A stretch of 64,000 bases of DNA, taken from assembly GCF_001460635.1 (NCBI RefSeq), contig NZ_LN907858.1:744001-808000 (forward strand), written 5' to 3'. The DNA is from Helicobacter typhlonius. GTDB taxonomy: Bacteria; Campylobacterota; Campylobacteria; Campylobacterales; Helicobacteraceae. The position numbers and the translations under genes are program-made. Under the pieces are notes generated by a model. That model was not told the origin of the DNA. It was given only the letters and a program-made list of their open reading frames with translations, and ran no database searches. This document shows, piece after piece, positions 16,750-26,258 of the stretch; positions within the stretch are counted from its first letter, which is position 1, and every line of letters begins with the position of its first letter.

Positions 16750-17622
16750 TTATCCTATCTCCTTAAAATAATCCTCTAAAAGCGATGTGAGGTTATATGC
16801 AATAGATTCACCAAAGAGCGCGATTTGCTCCTTGAGTTGCGCTCTTTGTCTCATAAACTCCGCCTTTGCACCCTCTAAACCGAGCAGATTCACATAGCTA
16901 TTTTTATGCGTATCATTTTGCGTTGTTTTTCCCGCCTCTTGCGTATCTAAGCACATATCGATAATATCATCGCGGAGTTGAAAATACACGCCAAGTTCCA
17001 AGCCAAAGACATAAAGCTTCTCGCATAGCTCACTACTCGCACAAGCGATAATGCCTCCGCATTGCAAGGAAGCGGCGATGAGTTTTGCAGTTTTGTTAAG
17101 ATGAATAATTTTTAATTGTTCAAGCGAAAGCTTTGTGTTTTCAAACTCACAATCAAGCACCTGCCCTAGCACCATACCACCGATACCGGCATTTGTGGCG
17201 ATAGATTCTATAAGCGCGAGTTTTACATTAGAATCAAGTCGCGCTTGAGCGAGGAGCGAAAACGCATAGGTGTTTAATCCATCTCCAATAAGCAGGGCTA
17301 AAGTCTCATCATATTTTGTATGCAAAGTCACGTGTCCGCGCCGCAAGGGAGCATTATCCATACAAGGCAAGTCATCGTGTATGAGCGAATAGGTATGAAT
17401 ACACTCTATGCTAAGCGCGGGGAGAAAGGCATTTTTTATCAGCTGTGGCGCAAGGGCATTGACAATACAAAAGAGCAGGGCAGGGCGGAATCTCTTACCG
17501 CCATTTTTCATCATCTCCCAAAGTGCGCTTTCATAATGCGTATGAAAGCTCGGGACTTGCGGGGCTTGTGCGGTAAGAAAAGATTCAAAATCTTTTAGAA
17601 TCTCTGCGATATGTTGTGCCAT
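16750..17622 (-). CDS. ispA: Polyprenyl (farnesyl/geranylgeranyl) diphosphate synthase
   Basis: Cytoplasmic trans-prenyltransferase joining isopentenyl diphosphate to allylic diphosphates, feeding quinone and undecaprenyl synthesis. 290 residues. The first Asp-rich motif is in SLIHDDLPCMDNAPLRRG and the second in QLRDDIIDM; the GGKRFRPAL substrate motif lies near residue 36. This is the short-chain IspA type. Ribosome site AAGGATAGC precedes the ATG. It sits 14 bases after the PDZ gene in a continuous minus-strand array. Confidence 0.94.
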   Translation of the reverse strand: MAQHIAEILKDFESFLTAQAPQVPSFHTHYESALWEMMKNGGKRFRPALLFCIVNALAPQLIKNAFLPALSIECIHTYSLIHDDLPCMDNAPLRRGHVTLHTKYDETLALLIGDGLNTYAFSLLAQARLDSNVKLALIESIATNAGIGGMVLGQVLDCEFENTKLSLEQLKIIHLNKTAKLIAASLQCGGIIACASSELCEKLYVFGLELGVYFQLRDDIIDMCLDTQEAGKTTQNDTHKNSYVNLLGLEGAKAEFMRQRAQLKEQIALFGESIAYNLTSLLEDYFKEIG

Positions 17623-17636
17623 TTGCTATCCTTGTT

Positions 17637-18857
17637 TTAGAGCTTGATAAAAATCTCAAGATTATTACGCATAATTAAAAGCTGTATTTCTCCATCAAAT
17701 CGCTCATCAAAACGCGTTTGTGAGAGCAAATCCCTAAATCTATCAAATTTTTTACGAGCAGTATTTGTGCTTTCTGTGATGATTGGGTGCTTATTAATCC
17801 ACAGGATTGTATCCCCTACGCGTAATGGTGCAAATCGCCCGGCTCGATTTGGATTAATGGATTTTATAAGCATATTTTCATCAATATGTATGCCAAATCG
17901 TTCTAAAAATGTCTCCCCGAGCAAGAAACCGCCATATCTTTGCCCCACTTTAGCGTTGATTTGCATAGTTTTGCCATTGCGTTTAATAAGCACCTTTGCA
18001 AATGAATCTTTTTTGAGATTGCTTATAATCCACTCCGCCTCGTTTGCATTAGCAATCTTGCTTCCATTTATGGAGATAATCTCATCATTTGGAGAGAAAG
18101 CATTTTGTGAAAATGGGTCAATCGCGCCCACAATGGCTTTGCTTGAGCTAAAGCGAATGCCTATATCACCATAGTAGGGCGTTTTTTGCGATAAGAATCT
18201 ATCGATATATTTTTTTTCTATAAACTGCCCATTGCCTACACCTATGCCATAGATTTGATAGCAGATATTGCCTAAAACTCCATTTCTTTGCGTGGCAGAT
18301 GAGAATCTTGCATAGTCCAAAAAGCCATTTTGTCGCTTTGTGATATGTCCTACATTTGCTTTATCTGCGCTTATAAAGGCGAGATTTTTATCGTTTAATG
18401 TGCGTGAATCAAGCGGGAGTAGCTCATAGCTTTGCTTTGTGTTGGGTGCGGAGATGAGGTAAAGCCCGATGAATGGGTCGGCTTTTAGAATCTTCACTCC
18501 GCTTGGCGCACTCGGCGCATACATAAGATGATATTGCCCTCCTCTAGGGTTTTTTAGGCTAATAGCATAGCTTTGATTCACAGGTGTGCTAGCGGCTTTA
18601 AAATATCTCTTGCAATGTGAATAATCATAGCTAAACGAGCTTGTGGCACAAAGCGTGATAAAAAGCATAATAAGTGCGAGAAAAGGCAAAGGTGCTAGAT
18701 TCTGTCTTTTTTTGTGAATCTGCTTTGTGTTGGGGCATTGAATGTATACAATCCTGTAAATCCACATTATAAAGGCATTGTTATATTGCAAAAAAAAGGC
18801 TTTTTTATGAATCCATAGCCTTAAATTTGTGTAAAAATGTAGCATATTATTAGCCAT
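17637..18857 (-). CDS. Exported PDZ-domain protein
   Basis: About 405 residues; start uncertain. The hydrophobic stretch [21 protein letters not shown] is a signal peptide or anchor preceded by a basic segment, with the mature protein starting near [10 protein letters not shown]. The N-terminal half matches a domain found with PDZ domains in epsilonproteobacteria. Two PDZ-like segments follow: ending in [21 protein letters not shown], then [14 protein letters not shown]. No protease domain is present, so it is probably a periplasmic scaffold or adaptor. The ATGs at 18872 and 18857 overlap the end of ybaB, 18845 lies just beyond it, and 18767 would shorten the N-region; 18857 is chosen only for its GGCGG-like upstream sequence. 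Confidence 0.72.
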   Translation of the reverse strand: MANNMLHFYTNLRLWIHKKAFFLQYNNAFIMWIYRIVYIQCPNTKQIHKKRQNLAPLPFLALIMLFITLCATSSFSYDYSHCKRYFKAASTPVNQSYAISLKNPRGGQYHLMYAPSAPSGVKILKADPFIGLYLISAPNTKQSYELLPLDSRTLNDKNLAFISADKANVGHITKRQNGFLDYARFSSATQRNGVLGNICYQIYGIGVGNGQFIEKKYIDRFLSQKTPYYGDIGIRFSSSKAIVGAIDPFSQNAFSPNDEIISINGSKIANANEAEWIISNLKKDSFAKVLIKRNGKTMQINAKVGQRYGGFLLGETFLERFGIHIDENMLIKSINPNRAGRFAPLRVGDTILWINKHPIITESTNTARKKFDRFRDLLSQTRFDERFDGEIQLLIMRNNLEIFIKL

Positions 18858-19176
18858 TTGGTTTTCCGCCAAAGATATTAAATCCTCCGCCTAGCCCATT
18901 AAGAATATTTAAGGCACTTGATTGGCGATTGCTTTCTATGCTCTTGCATAAATCATTAAATGCACTCATTAGCAGAATCTGCAAAGATTCTTTATCTTCT
19001 AACAAACTATCATCGATGTTTATATCTATGATTTCCCCTGCGCCATTAGCAGTGATTTGCACCAGCCCACCGCCACTTTTTGTAGTGAGGGTGGTTTGCT
19101 TATTTTGCTCCTCTAGCTCCTTTAGGGTATTTTGCATAGAGCCGAGCATTTCCCCGAGTTTGCTTTGGTCAAACAT
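18850..19176 (-). CDS. YbaB/EbfC family nucleoid-associated protein
   Basis: 108 residues beginning [20 protein letters not shown]. It has the YbaB/EbfC layout: N-terminal amphipathic helix, a central sheet ([28 protein letters not shown]) and a C-terminal helix. The family forms DNA-binding dimers that help organise the nucleoid. Ribosome site GAGGTG lies in the end of panD, which stops two bases after this start region. The panD-ybaB pairing matches H. pylori HP0034-HP0035 as I recall. Confidence 0.92.
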   Translation of the reverse strand: MFDQSKLGEMLGSMQNTLKELEEQNKQTTLTTKSGGGLVQITANGAGEIIDINIDDSLLEDKESLQILLMSAFNDLCKSIESNRQSSALNILNGLGGGFNIFGGKPNG

Positions 19177-19177
19177 C

Positions 19178-19540
19178 TTACACCTCGTTTGTTATAGATA
19201 GAATCTCGTTATTTTGCCCCACTTGCACGATTGTAGGCTTATAATTTTCTAATTCCTGTGTGTCATATGAGGCATAGGCTATAATGATGATTATATCATT
19301 TATTTGCACCTTGCGCGCTGCCGCGCCATTGAGGCATATTTCGCCTTCTTTATCACCATAAATCACATAGGTGCTAAATCTCTCGCCATTATTGATATTA
19401 AGAATCTCTACCTTCATTCCCGCAAGGAGATTTGCGCTTTTTGCTAAAGTCTTGTCAATTGTGATTGAGCCGACATAGTTAAGATTTGCGTCTGTTACAC
19501 AAGCGCGGTGAATCTTTGAATACAGCATTTGCATTTGCAT
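19178..19540 (-). CDS. panD: Aspartate 1-decarboxylase
   Basis: Makes beta-alanine for pantothenate and CoA. 120 residues. The self-cleavage site that generates the pyruvoyl cofactor is G24-S25 in NYVGSITID, the same residue numbers as in E. coli PanD, which supports this start. R54-type region RFSTYVIYG and the [19 protein letters not shown] core are intact. First gene of the panD-aguB array; a TG-x-TAGAAT extended -10 lies 33 bases upstream. Confidence 0.96.
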   Translation of the reverse strand: MQMQMLYSKIHRACVTDANLNYVGSITIDKTLAKSANLLAGMKVEILNINNGERFSTYVIYGDKEGEICLNGAAARKVQINDIIIIIAYASYDTQELENYKPTIVQVGQNNEILSITNEV

Positions 19541-19572
19541 AGGATACCTTAAAGTGTTAAGCTAAAAGGCGG

Positions 19573-19590
19573 ATTCTAGCACAAAAGTGC
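19573..19590 (-). promoter_or_regulatory. Putative panD operon promoter
   Basis: In the minus-strand sense, TGCTAGAAT forms an extended -10 (hexamer at 19578-19573), 33 bases before the panD start. The small palindrome GCAC-TTTT-GTGC (19590-19579) abuts it. Confidence 0.5.
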
Positions 19591-19692
19591 ATAAAATCAT
19601 AATCGAAGTTTTGGCATTCCTGCTTATAATGGAAAGTTTTAAATGGATTTTGTTGTAAAGTTTAAAAAAGAGGTTTGAAAAATGTGGGGGCT

Positions 19693-19720
19693 AGAATCCT
19701 CTTTATAAAAAGAGGATTCT
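19693..19720 (-). terminator. Terminator after the porin gene
   Basis: AGAATCCTCTTT and AAAGAGGATTCT pair perfectly (12 bp) around a 4-base loop, 31 bases past the minus-strand porin stop. A T5 run follows on the plus strand and a T5 run is 9 bases on for the minus strand. Confidence 0.65.
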
Positions 19721-19750
19721 ATTTTTAGGCTAAATGCTTAAAGAGTGGGA

Positions 19751-20902
19751 TTAGAAATTCCACATAACGCGCACAGCACCTACTGCACTTGTTACTTTAT
19801 CTATATTACTCGCGACTTTTGCGCCATCTTTACCTGCTGTTTGGAACCAGCCAACTACAGGAGTTAATACAAAGTTTGCACTTACTTTATAAGGCACTTG
19901 TGCGAAGACACCAATAGAGTTGTAATATCCTTGGATATCGCCAAATGTTTGTTGATACCCAGCTCCAAGTGTGAATGTCGCATCTTTAGAGAGACCTATA
20001 CCAAGCTCGGCTTTCACACCTGAACGTTTAACATCTCCATTTGTAGAAGTTACTTGCACTCCTGAATGGTTGAAGTTACCACCATTGTAGAATGTGCCTG
20101 TTTCGCCATAGAAATGTTGGTTTTTACCATAGTGGGCAAAGAGTGAAATGAAGTTATTACCAAATGTAGGCTTTGTGCCAACAGAGATATGCCACGCATC
20201 TTTTTCAGTTCCAAGGGGTAGTCTTGTTGCTATTCCATTAGTATAACTAGTAGCAGCACCTGAATTAAATCTCTTATATGTTCCAGCTACTTGAAAGAGT
20301 GGGCTACCACCATCTCCATAGAGAGTATAAGACAATGCGATACGAGGCATTGTTGTATTTGCACCAGTTCCATTGCTTTGTCCATTACTAAGACCGATAG
20401 ATTCTCCCAAATAGTCAGAGATTAATGCTAGGCTTAGTCCAGCGATATTGTATTGAAGCTGCAATCTTCTTGTGCTTGTGCCTAGACCACCAAAGCCATT
20501 AAGCGCAGTATCGGCATTAAGCACACCTGTTGAGAAAATATCAGTTGTAGGAGTGTTTGCCTTACCCACGAGGATAGTTCCTAGACCTGTATTATAAGAT
20601 CCCCAGAAGAAGCGGAGAGGAGTAAGAGTCGGCACACTATTATCTGGCTCATTTGCACCAAACTCAACTTTTGCTTTGAATTTATCCGCTGATACATTGA
20701 AACCAATGTGTGAGTTTCCTTGCACACCAAAGAGGAAGTTTCCACGATTGTCTGCGTAGCCTGCATTTTCACCCATACCTACATAACCACGGATAGAACC
20801 ATATACATCAAGTGAAGTGCCATCATTTTCATACACCTGAAGAGCCGCCGCCGGTAAAACCAAAAGTGCGCTAAGCGCAGAGCTTACAAGAATTTTTTTC
20901 AT
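19751..20902 (-). CDS. Major outer-membrane porin-like protein
   Basis: 383 residues. Signal peptide MKKILVSSALSALLVLPAAA, then LQVYENDGTSLDVYGSIRG, the N-terminal strand typical of gram-negative general porins. Roughly sixteen strands can be traced, with Gly/Asn/Thr-rich loops, ending AVRVMWNF with the C-terminal phenylalanine needed for Bam recognition. Probably a trimeric diffusion pore and a major surface protein. It has a strong-looking sigma-70 promoter (20958-20986), a good ribosome site GGAGG and its own terminator, consistent with high expression as a single-gene unit. Confidence 0.88.
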   Translation of the reverse strand: MKKILVSSALSALLVLPAAALQVYENDGTSLDVYGSIRGYVGMGENAGYADNRGNFLFGVQGNSHIGFNVSADKFKAKVEFGANEPDNSVPTLTPLRFFWGSYNTGLGTILVGKANTPTTDIFSTGVLNADTALNGFGGLGTSTRRLQLQYNIAGLSLALISDYLGESIGLSNGQSNGTGANTTMPRIALSYTLYGDGGSPLFQVAGTYKRFNSGAATSYTNGIATRLPLGTEKDAWHISVGTKPTFGNNFISLFAHYGKNQHFYGETGTFYNGGNFNHSGVQVTSTNGDVKRSGVKAELGIGLSKDATFTLGAGYQQTFGDIQGYYNSIGVFAQVPYKVSANFVLTPVVGWFQTAGKDGAKVASNIDKVTSAVGAVRVMWNF

Positions 20903-20957
20903 TTAAGACCTCCATAATTTTATCCACTAAAAGCAGAGCTTGTAGGGAATCGGGGGC

Positions 20958-20986
20958 ATATTGCCAAAAAAATGCGCTTTTGTCAA
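20958..20986 (-). promoter_or_regulatory. Sigma-70-type promoter of the porin gene
   Basis: In the minus-strand sense TTGACA (20986-20981), a 17-base spacer with a T7 run, and CAATAT (20963-20958). The start codon is at 20902, leaving a leader of about 50 bases. Confidence 0.65.
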
Positions 20987-21061
20987 TATGGTAAAGGGGT
21001 TTTATGGGTTAAACACGCGCAGATTGGCTATTTTGAAGCATAATAGCGAAAAATTTTGCCT

Positions 21062-21661
21062 CTAGTGTTGTATGAGCTGCATAAATTCTGCGCGTGTGCG
21101 TGAATCCTTTTTGAAAAGTCCGCGTAATGTAGAGGTAATAACAGGCGATTGGGGTTGCTTATTCCTCATCTCAAGGCAGAGATGTCGTGCCTCACAGACT
21201 ATCATTGCTCCTTTGGGTTTTAGCTCTTCATCAAGCGCATTAGCAATTTGTGTCGTAAGATTTTCTTGAATCTGTAGCCTATGCGCAAAAACCTCCACTA
21301 ATCGCGCTAAGCCACTAATACCCACAAGCTTTTTATCCGGGATATAGCCAACAGAGATATGCCCGAAAAATGGTAATAAATGATGCTCGCACATAGAGTA
21401 AAAATGTAATTTTTTTAGCACAATCATTTCATCACATACATTCTCTTCAAAAATACTCCCGAGTGCTTCTTTGGGACTTTGACTATAACCATTTAGCATA
21501 GTAGAGAAGCTTTGAGCTATACGCTCGGGAGTGCGGAGCAATCCATCTCGGTTAGGATTCTCCCCAACATTTTGGCAGAGTGTTTCAAAAAAAAGCTGTG
21601 TATTTTGCTTTAAAAGGGGAGATTGTAAGGGTAGGGATTGGTTTTTTGTGTGCTTTGTCAT
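21062..21661 (-). CDS. folE: GTP cyclohydrolase I
   Basis: Converts GTP to 7,8-dihydroneopterin triphosphate, the first step to folate. 199 residues. Zinc and active-site motifs are intact: YSMCEHHLLPFFGHISVGYI, KLVGISGLARLVEVFAHRLQ and VCEARHLCLEMR. Ribosome site AGGACACACT precedes the ATG. It follows htpX by eight bases on the same strand, an order shared with H. pylori HP0927-HP0928 as I recall. Confidence 0.96.
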   Translation of the reverse strand: MTKHTKNQSLPLQSPLLKQNTQLFFETLCQNVGENPNRDGLLRTPERIAQSFSTMLNGYSQSPKEALGSIFEENVCDEMIVLKKLHFYSMCEHHLLPFFGHISVGYIPDKKLVGISGLARLVEVFAHRLQIQENLTTQIANALDEELKPKGAMIVCEARHLCLEMRNKQPQSPVITSTLRGLFKKDSRTRAEFMQLIQH

Positions 21662-21669
21662 AGTGTGTC

Positions 21670-22599
21670 CTAGAAATGTTGCCCAAGTAATGCTTTTATA
21701 CGATTTTGTATGCTTGGATGTGTGCTTAGAATCTCACCTATGCCGAAAAGATAGGCATTTGCTCGTGTGGGATTTGGCTCTTGATAATTATTTTGCGCAT
21801 AATCTTGGCTAATTTTTTGTAATGCCCGAACCATTGGCTCACTTTCTTTCATTAAATATGCTGCTCCAGAATCCGCCATATATTCACGATTACGAGAGAT
21901 AAAAAGGCTTAGCACAAGTGTAAAAAGTGGGAGAATAAATTGTAAGATAAGCAAGAGAGTGCGTGCGCTCTTTGCTCCTTGAGATTGGGCAGAGCTAAAA
22001 TAAAAGGCAAAAATATTCACACCTAAAAGCATAATGTTGCTTAAAATCCCTACACACATCGTTAATCGCACATCTCCGTGCCGAATATGGCTTAACTCGT
22101 GGGCGACTACCGCTTTTAGCTCACTCTCATCTAATCGCTCTAACAACGCTGAAGTAACAGCAATCATAGAATTTTTTTCATTCCACCCACTTGCAAAGGC
22201 ATTCATATAAGGGGCTTCCATAATATAAAGTGCGGGTTCAAAAGAACAATTTGCGCTTTTAAGCAAATCTTGCAAGATTCCATAGAGACGAGATTCTTTG
22301 CGTGAGAGGACATTATTAGGATTAATGCGTTTATATTCATTGCCACTTAGCATAATGCGTGAAAATTGTCCTATGCTAAAGAAAATTATACAAAGGGCTA
22401 CGAGTGTCATACCAAAAGTAATAAGAGGAAATTCATATAGGCTAAGGAGCATAGCAAATCCCTCTTGAAGACTTGGGGCGTCAATGCGGATAATATCTGC
22501 AAGCAAACCAATAAGTATAAAAATGATGATATATATAGCCAAAACCGCATAAGTTTTAAGCTTATTTTGAGCAATAATGCGTTCAAAATGAGAAGTCAT
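21670..22599 (-). CDS. htpX: M48 family membrane zinc protease HtpX
   Basis: Inner-membrane metalloprotease of envelope quality control. 309 residues with TM segments near residues 15-40 and 55-75 and two more around 185-235. The zinc motif is VVAHELSHIRHGD, with the downstream glutamate in NREYMADSGAAYLM. The cytosolic catalytic domain and spacing fit HtpX. Ribosome site AAAGGAGTGG precedes the ATG. Probably co-transcribed with folE. Confidence 0.93.
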   Translation of the reverse strand: MTSHFERIIAQNKLKTYAVLAIYIIIFILIGLLADIIRIDAPSLQEGFAMLLSLYEFPLITFGMTLVALCIIFFSIGQFSRIMLSGNEYKRINPNNVLSRKESRLYGILQDLLKSANCSFEPALYIMEAPYMNAFASGWNEKNSMIAVTSALLERLDESELKAVVAHELSHIRHGDVRLTMCVGILSNIMLLGVNIFAFYFSSAQSQGAKSARTLLLILQFILPLFTLVLSLFISRNREYMADSGAAYLMKESEPMVRALQKISQDYAQNNYQEPNPTRANAYLFGIGEILSTHPSIQNRIKALLGQHF

Positions 22600-22730
22600 A
22601 ACACCACTCCTTTAAGATTTTTAGTATTATGACAAATTTTTGCTAACTCTCTTGCTTAATGCTTTGACTGAAAGTTTTTTAAGATTCTATAACAATCATA
22701 GATATTGATGGGGGCTTGTAAGATTTGTAA

Positions 22731-23654
22731 TTAAAAACTATAGCCTAATCCACTCATAATATATTGATAATCTTCTTTATAAAATGCGATATTGCTGCCA
22801 CGCTTTTCTTTTTTATAGCTTGCAAAAATCAAAACGTGTGGGTGTAGGAAGTGGGTTTTATACATAGAAAAACTATATTGTGTAACCACTCCGCTTCTTA
22901 TTTTATTAAAGATTGGATTTATTGCTTGGGTAGTGTATTTAAAATAGCCAACACTCGGTTTCAATATAAGCTTTGTATTCATTAAAGGTATTGTAATGCT
23001 CGCTTTACCGCCATAAGCACGATAGCTTTCTGCTTCTCCCTTTGCCTCGCCATAATCATAATGTCCCACAATCTTAAGAAACATAAATTGATAGCCAATT
23101 TCTCCCTCGTGGATAGATTTATTGCGCCTAAGAGATGGGTAAGGTATGCTCTCACCCTTATAATCGTGATGTTGAAAGATATAATTAATAAAAAAATTAT
23201 GATGAGGTGAAAACATATAGGTTTGAGTGAAATTAAAGCCATATTTATTTAACGCCTTCTCTTTACGATTGCCCTCAATATAGGGATTAGCATACGCTCT
23301 CTCATATATGGAGCTAATAATGGCAAACTCGCTTTTATGATTCCCATAAGTTATGGCATAGCCGAGTTTAAGTCCTCCTAAATTTCTCCCGCTAAAGCCT
23401 TTTAGGAAAATACTATCTTTTGCTTTGGTAACACTATTGTAAGTTACATCTAGCCCGATTAAAGGAATAGGCTGATAATACACATTTGGTTTATCTTGGC
23501 GGCTTCCTAAATAATCTTTTGGTTGTGGAAAAAGATGACTTTCTATGATTCTTACTCCTCCACCAAGTATAACCAAACCCTTTAGCTTTTGCTCATCTGC
23601 AAATATAGCATAAGGGTTAAGTAAGATTCCTAAAAACAATAATTTTTTATACAC
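22731..23654 (-). CDS. Outer-membrane protein, DUF2860-like
   Basis: 307 residues from a GTG start, with signal peptide MYKKLLFLGILLNPYAIFA. The mature protein begins with KGLVILGGGVRIIESHLFPQ and consists of about a dozen amphipathic strands (LGGLKLGYAITYGNHKSEFA, NFFINYIFQHHDYKG), ending YIMSGLGYSF. This fits a 12- to 14-stranded barrel and resembles the DUF2860 family (PF11059), though I am not certain of the family. The start has only a weak ribosome site. A run of 14 T in the minus-strand sense lies 52-65 bases upstream and may make expression variable. Confidence 0.68.
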   Translation of the reverse strand: MYKKLLFLGILLNPYAIFADEQKLKGLVILGGGVRIIESHLFPQPKDYLGSRQDKPNVYYQPIPLIGLDVTYNSVTKAKDSIFLKGFSGRNLGGLKLGYAITYGNHKSEFAIISSIYERAYANPYIEGNRKEKALNKYGFNFTQTYMFSPHHNFFINYIFQHHDYKGESIPYPSLRRNKSIHEGEIGYQFMFLKIVGHYDYGEAKGEAESYRAYGGKASITIPLMNTKLILKPSVGYFKYTTQAINPIFNKIRSGVVTQYSFSMYKTHFLHPHVLIFASYKKEKRGSNIAFYKEDYQYIMSGLGYSF

Positions 23655-23705
23655 ACTATTTCTCTCAAATTGATATAAGTTAAAATTTAAAGTCGCAATG
23701 TTATC

Positions 23706-23719
23706 AAAAAAAAAAAAAA
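23706..23719 (-). repeat. T14 homopolymer upstream of an outer-membrane gene
   Basis: Fourteen A on the + strand (T in the gene's sense), upstream of a TATATC -10-like box near 23677-23672. In Helicobacter, promoter T-tracts of this kind change length by slippage and tune adhesin expression (for example sabA). Confidence 0.7.
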
Positions 23720-23828
23720 CGCAAGTATCAATAAAGAGTAAGATTTGGAGTTAAAATAATAAAAATGACTTAAAAATTACAAAAAAGAGTGAGTAAGCTT
23801 GGGAATAGCCTACTCAAAAGAAAGTCAA

Positions 23829-25985
23829 TTATTGTTTAAGATTTAGGAGAGTGTTAAGAATCTGGTCTGATGTCGTTACAGCTTTGGAGTTGGCTTGAAA
23901 GCCTCTTTGCACAACAATAAGCTGCGTTAAGCTGCGACTTAAATCCACATTACTCATCTCTAGCTTACTGCCCGATACTCCGCCTCTTCGCCCTGTATTT
24001 GCCGCACCAATCATCGGCTCACCGGAGTTACCGGTTTGAGAATAGACATTTCCGCCCTCGGCTTGAAGACCTGTGTTGTTCGCAAAATTTGCAAGAGCCA
24101 CTTGTGCTAGAGCAATAGAGCGTCCATTACTAAATGCGCCAAGGAGTGAGCCATTGGAGTCAAAGCGAATATCCATTAAGTCTCCGGCTTGATAGCCATT
24201 TTGGTTGATTGAATAAGTTTCTGAAATCTTATCCACACTTGTTAATCCGCCAAATGTTTCGTTTGCACCAAATTTGAGTTCAAGTCTTTGAGGACCTTTG
24301 CTCCCATTTTTTGGGTCAAATTGCAATACTGGTGGATTCATACCTGAAAGGGAGCCATCACTATTAAAAGTCGCCCTTCCGCCTTCAAATACATTTGGTT
24401 TCGTTGCTGCACCACCTACAAACTGCGCCGGTTCAGGCACGATCGCTCTAAAACTCCATACTGCATCGCCTGTTTTCCAAAATTCAAAGCGAATATTGTG
24501 CTTACTACCTAAGCTATCAACGATATCCACGCTTGTGGCGTGAGTGGCTTTCACAATCTTGCCTGTGGTTACCCCAGAGCCGCCCTCAATGAGCGAGGCA
24601 GTATTTAAGGCTTTCATCGTTTCTTTGAATAGCACATTGTTTGTTACGCTGTCGCTAAAGTGGCTTGTAACAAAAAGGCTAAGGTTGCGTTGCTCATCGT
24701 CCGAATCATCACCATTTGTGATTTCAAACATACCCCATTTATTGAGTGTTACGGCTACTGACGCGGTGCTTTCATAGTAGGTTTTTTCAGGATTCTTAAT
24801 CATATTTGCGTCATATTGAATCAGTGCGCGCAAATCCTCGGTAGTCCTAAATTGTCCTGTGGTAGAATCTGCATCTTCGGATTTTGTATAGCGGTATCTA
24901 AAGGCGGTAATGTCTTCTTCGCCTTTGACGAAGTTTTGAAATACACCTGTGCCATCTGCGGTAACTCGGACATTTTTCACTTTTTCACCACCATCTTTTT
25001 GGTTGCGGTTTTCGATTCTTAGTTGTCCTGCATCGACATATGCACCTACTCCTGTTTTATCGCGTAAAGAGTTGATCGCATTTTGTGCGGCAGTAATTGA
25101 GCTAACACCGGTAATTGCGGAGTTATTTGCAAAACTAACAATCTCACCATTAATACCAATTGTGCTTACTTCATCTGTATTAACTGTTTCGTGGCGAATC
25201 ATAGCGGTTTTATAACTCATCCAAATGCCTTGATTTTCATTGAGAGCGAATGCGTCCCCGTCATCGTTGAATAGCACACCCAAATCCTCACCTACTTGCG
25301 TAAGCACACCGCGAGAATCATACACAGGAGCTACACCATCAGCTGCAGTGCGCGCAGTAGAATCTAGTGCAGCAACATCTTGCATTTGGTCGATATGGCG
25401 TCCGGCGTTGAGATTGGCGCGCAAGGTAATAGTTTTTGTTGCACGAGCAGGCATAACCATACCAGGGTCGATTTGGATATTTCGCACAGGTCCTGTGTTA
25501 TCCACTCTAAAGAAATCAAAGTCACTCATTGATCCAGATTCTGCTGCCTCTAATGGTGGGCGCACCCAACCTTGCACAACATAACCACCGGTAGTTACGA
25601 GGTTACCATTTGCGTCAAAGAGGAATTCACCATTACGCGTGTAGTTGTGCGTAGTCCCTCTATCTGGGGAGATAATAAAGAAACCATCTCCTTCAATGGC
25701 GATATCTGTTTTTACATCGGTATTTTGTGTATTACCTTGTGAAAAGACTTTTGTTGTAGCATCAATCCCAACACCTAGACCGACTGAAAAGTCATTTTGC
25801 CCTCCTAGTCCATTTTTGTAGGGAGAAGTTGCGATGAGTTTGATTTGTGAAAGCATATCCACAAAAGAAGCTCTCGAGTATTTAAATCCCACCGTATTGA
25901 CATTGGCAATGTTGTTACTCTCCACATCAAGCGCAATTTGATGTGCTTGCATACCGCTAACACCTGACCACAAAGACCTTAACAT
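23829..25985 (-). CDS. flgE: Flagellar hook protein FlgE
   Basis: Forms the flagellar hook outside the cell, exported by the flagellar type III system. From the ATG at 25985 it has 718 residues, the length of H. pylori FlgE. The N-terminal rod/hook motif is MLRSLWSGVSGMQAHQIALD followed by SNNIANVNTVGFKYSR, and the C-terminal motif is SNVDLSRSLTQLIVVQRGFQ. The frame is open 36 bases further up but that extension is not FlgE-like. Ribosome site AAAGGATTCAAT and an excellent sigma-54 promoter (26030-26047) lie directly upstream, as expected for a middle flagellar gene. Confidence 0.97.
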   Translation of the reverse strand: MLRSLWSGVSGMQAHQIALDVESNNIANVNTVGFKYSRASFVDMLSQIKLIATSPYKNGLGGQNDFSVGLGVGIDATTKVFSQGNTQNTDVKTDIAIEGDGFFIISPDRGTTHNYTRNGEFLFDANGNLVTTGGYVVQGWVRPPLEAAESGSMSDFDFFRVDNTGPVRNIQIDPGMVMPARATKTITLRANLNAGRHIDQMQDVAALDSTARTAADGVAPVYDSRGVLTQVGEDLGVLFNDDGDAFALNENQGIWMSYKTAMIRHETVNTDEVSTIGINGEIVSFANNSAITGVSSITAAQNAINSLRDKTGVGAYVDAGQLRIENRNQKDGGEKVKNVRVTADGTGVFQNFVKGEEDITAFRYRYTKSEDADSTTGQFRTTEDLRALIQYDANMIKNPEKTYYESTASVAVTLNKWGMFEITNGDDSDDEQRNLSLFVTSHFSDSVTNNVLFKETMKALNTASLIEGGSGVTTGKIVKATHATSVDIVDSLGSKHNIRFEFWKTGDAVWSFRAIVPEPAQFVGGAATKPNVFEGGRATFNSDGSLSGMNPPVLQFDPKNGSKGPQRLELKFGANETFGGLTSVDKISETYSINQNGYQAGDLMDIRFDSNGSLLGAFSNGRSIALAQVALANFANNTGLQAEGGNVYSQTGNSGEPMIGAANTGRRGGVSGSKLEMSNVDLSRSLTQLIVVQRGFQANSKAVTTSDQILNTLLNLKQ

Positions 25986-26029
25986 ATTGAATCCTTTCGT
26001 GTAAAATCTACAATTTATCACAGATGAGT

Positions 26030-26047
26030 AAGCAATATATATTCCAA
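26030..26047 (-). promoter_or_regulatory. Sigma-54 (RpoN) promoter of flgE
   Basis: Minus-strand sequence TTGGAATATATATTGCTT has the invariant GG (26045-26044) and GC (26033-26032) separated by exactly ten bases, the -24/-12 pattern. The GC lies 46 bases before the flgE ATG. RpoN/FlgR control of flgE is established in H. pylori. Confidence 0.85.
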
Positions 26048-26179
26048 AACTAATAGAATTCTATTTTTTTTGTGATAAGGCACTTTGTATGTAGCATTTT
26101 GGGTAGGTGGGGATTTTGTAGATATGTGGAAGTTTCTTGCGAGATTGTCTTGATGTAAAGTCTAAATACCACTTAAACT

Positions 26180-26196
26180 CCTCGCTTTTGGCGAGG
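26180..26196 (-). terminator. Hairpin after the 230-aa unknown gene
   Basis: CCTCGC-TTTTG-GCGAGG, 6-bp G/C-rich stem, 62 bases beyond the minus-strand stop at 26259. Weak T-content after it in that direction. Confidence 0.45.
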
Positions 26197-26258
26197 TTTG
26201 GGGTGGGTATTTTTGTGAGATTGTATGAATGTAGATTCTATATTTTTGCTAAGGCTAC

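Noticed and set aside
25986-26021. 12-codon extension of flgE
   Set aside because: Falls in the leader between the sigma-54 promoter and ribosome site; FlgE begins at MLRSLWSG.
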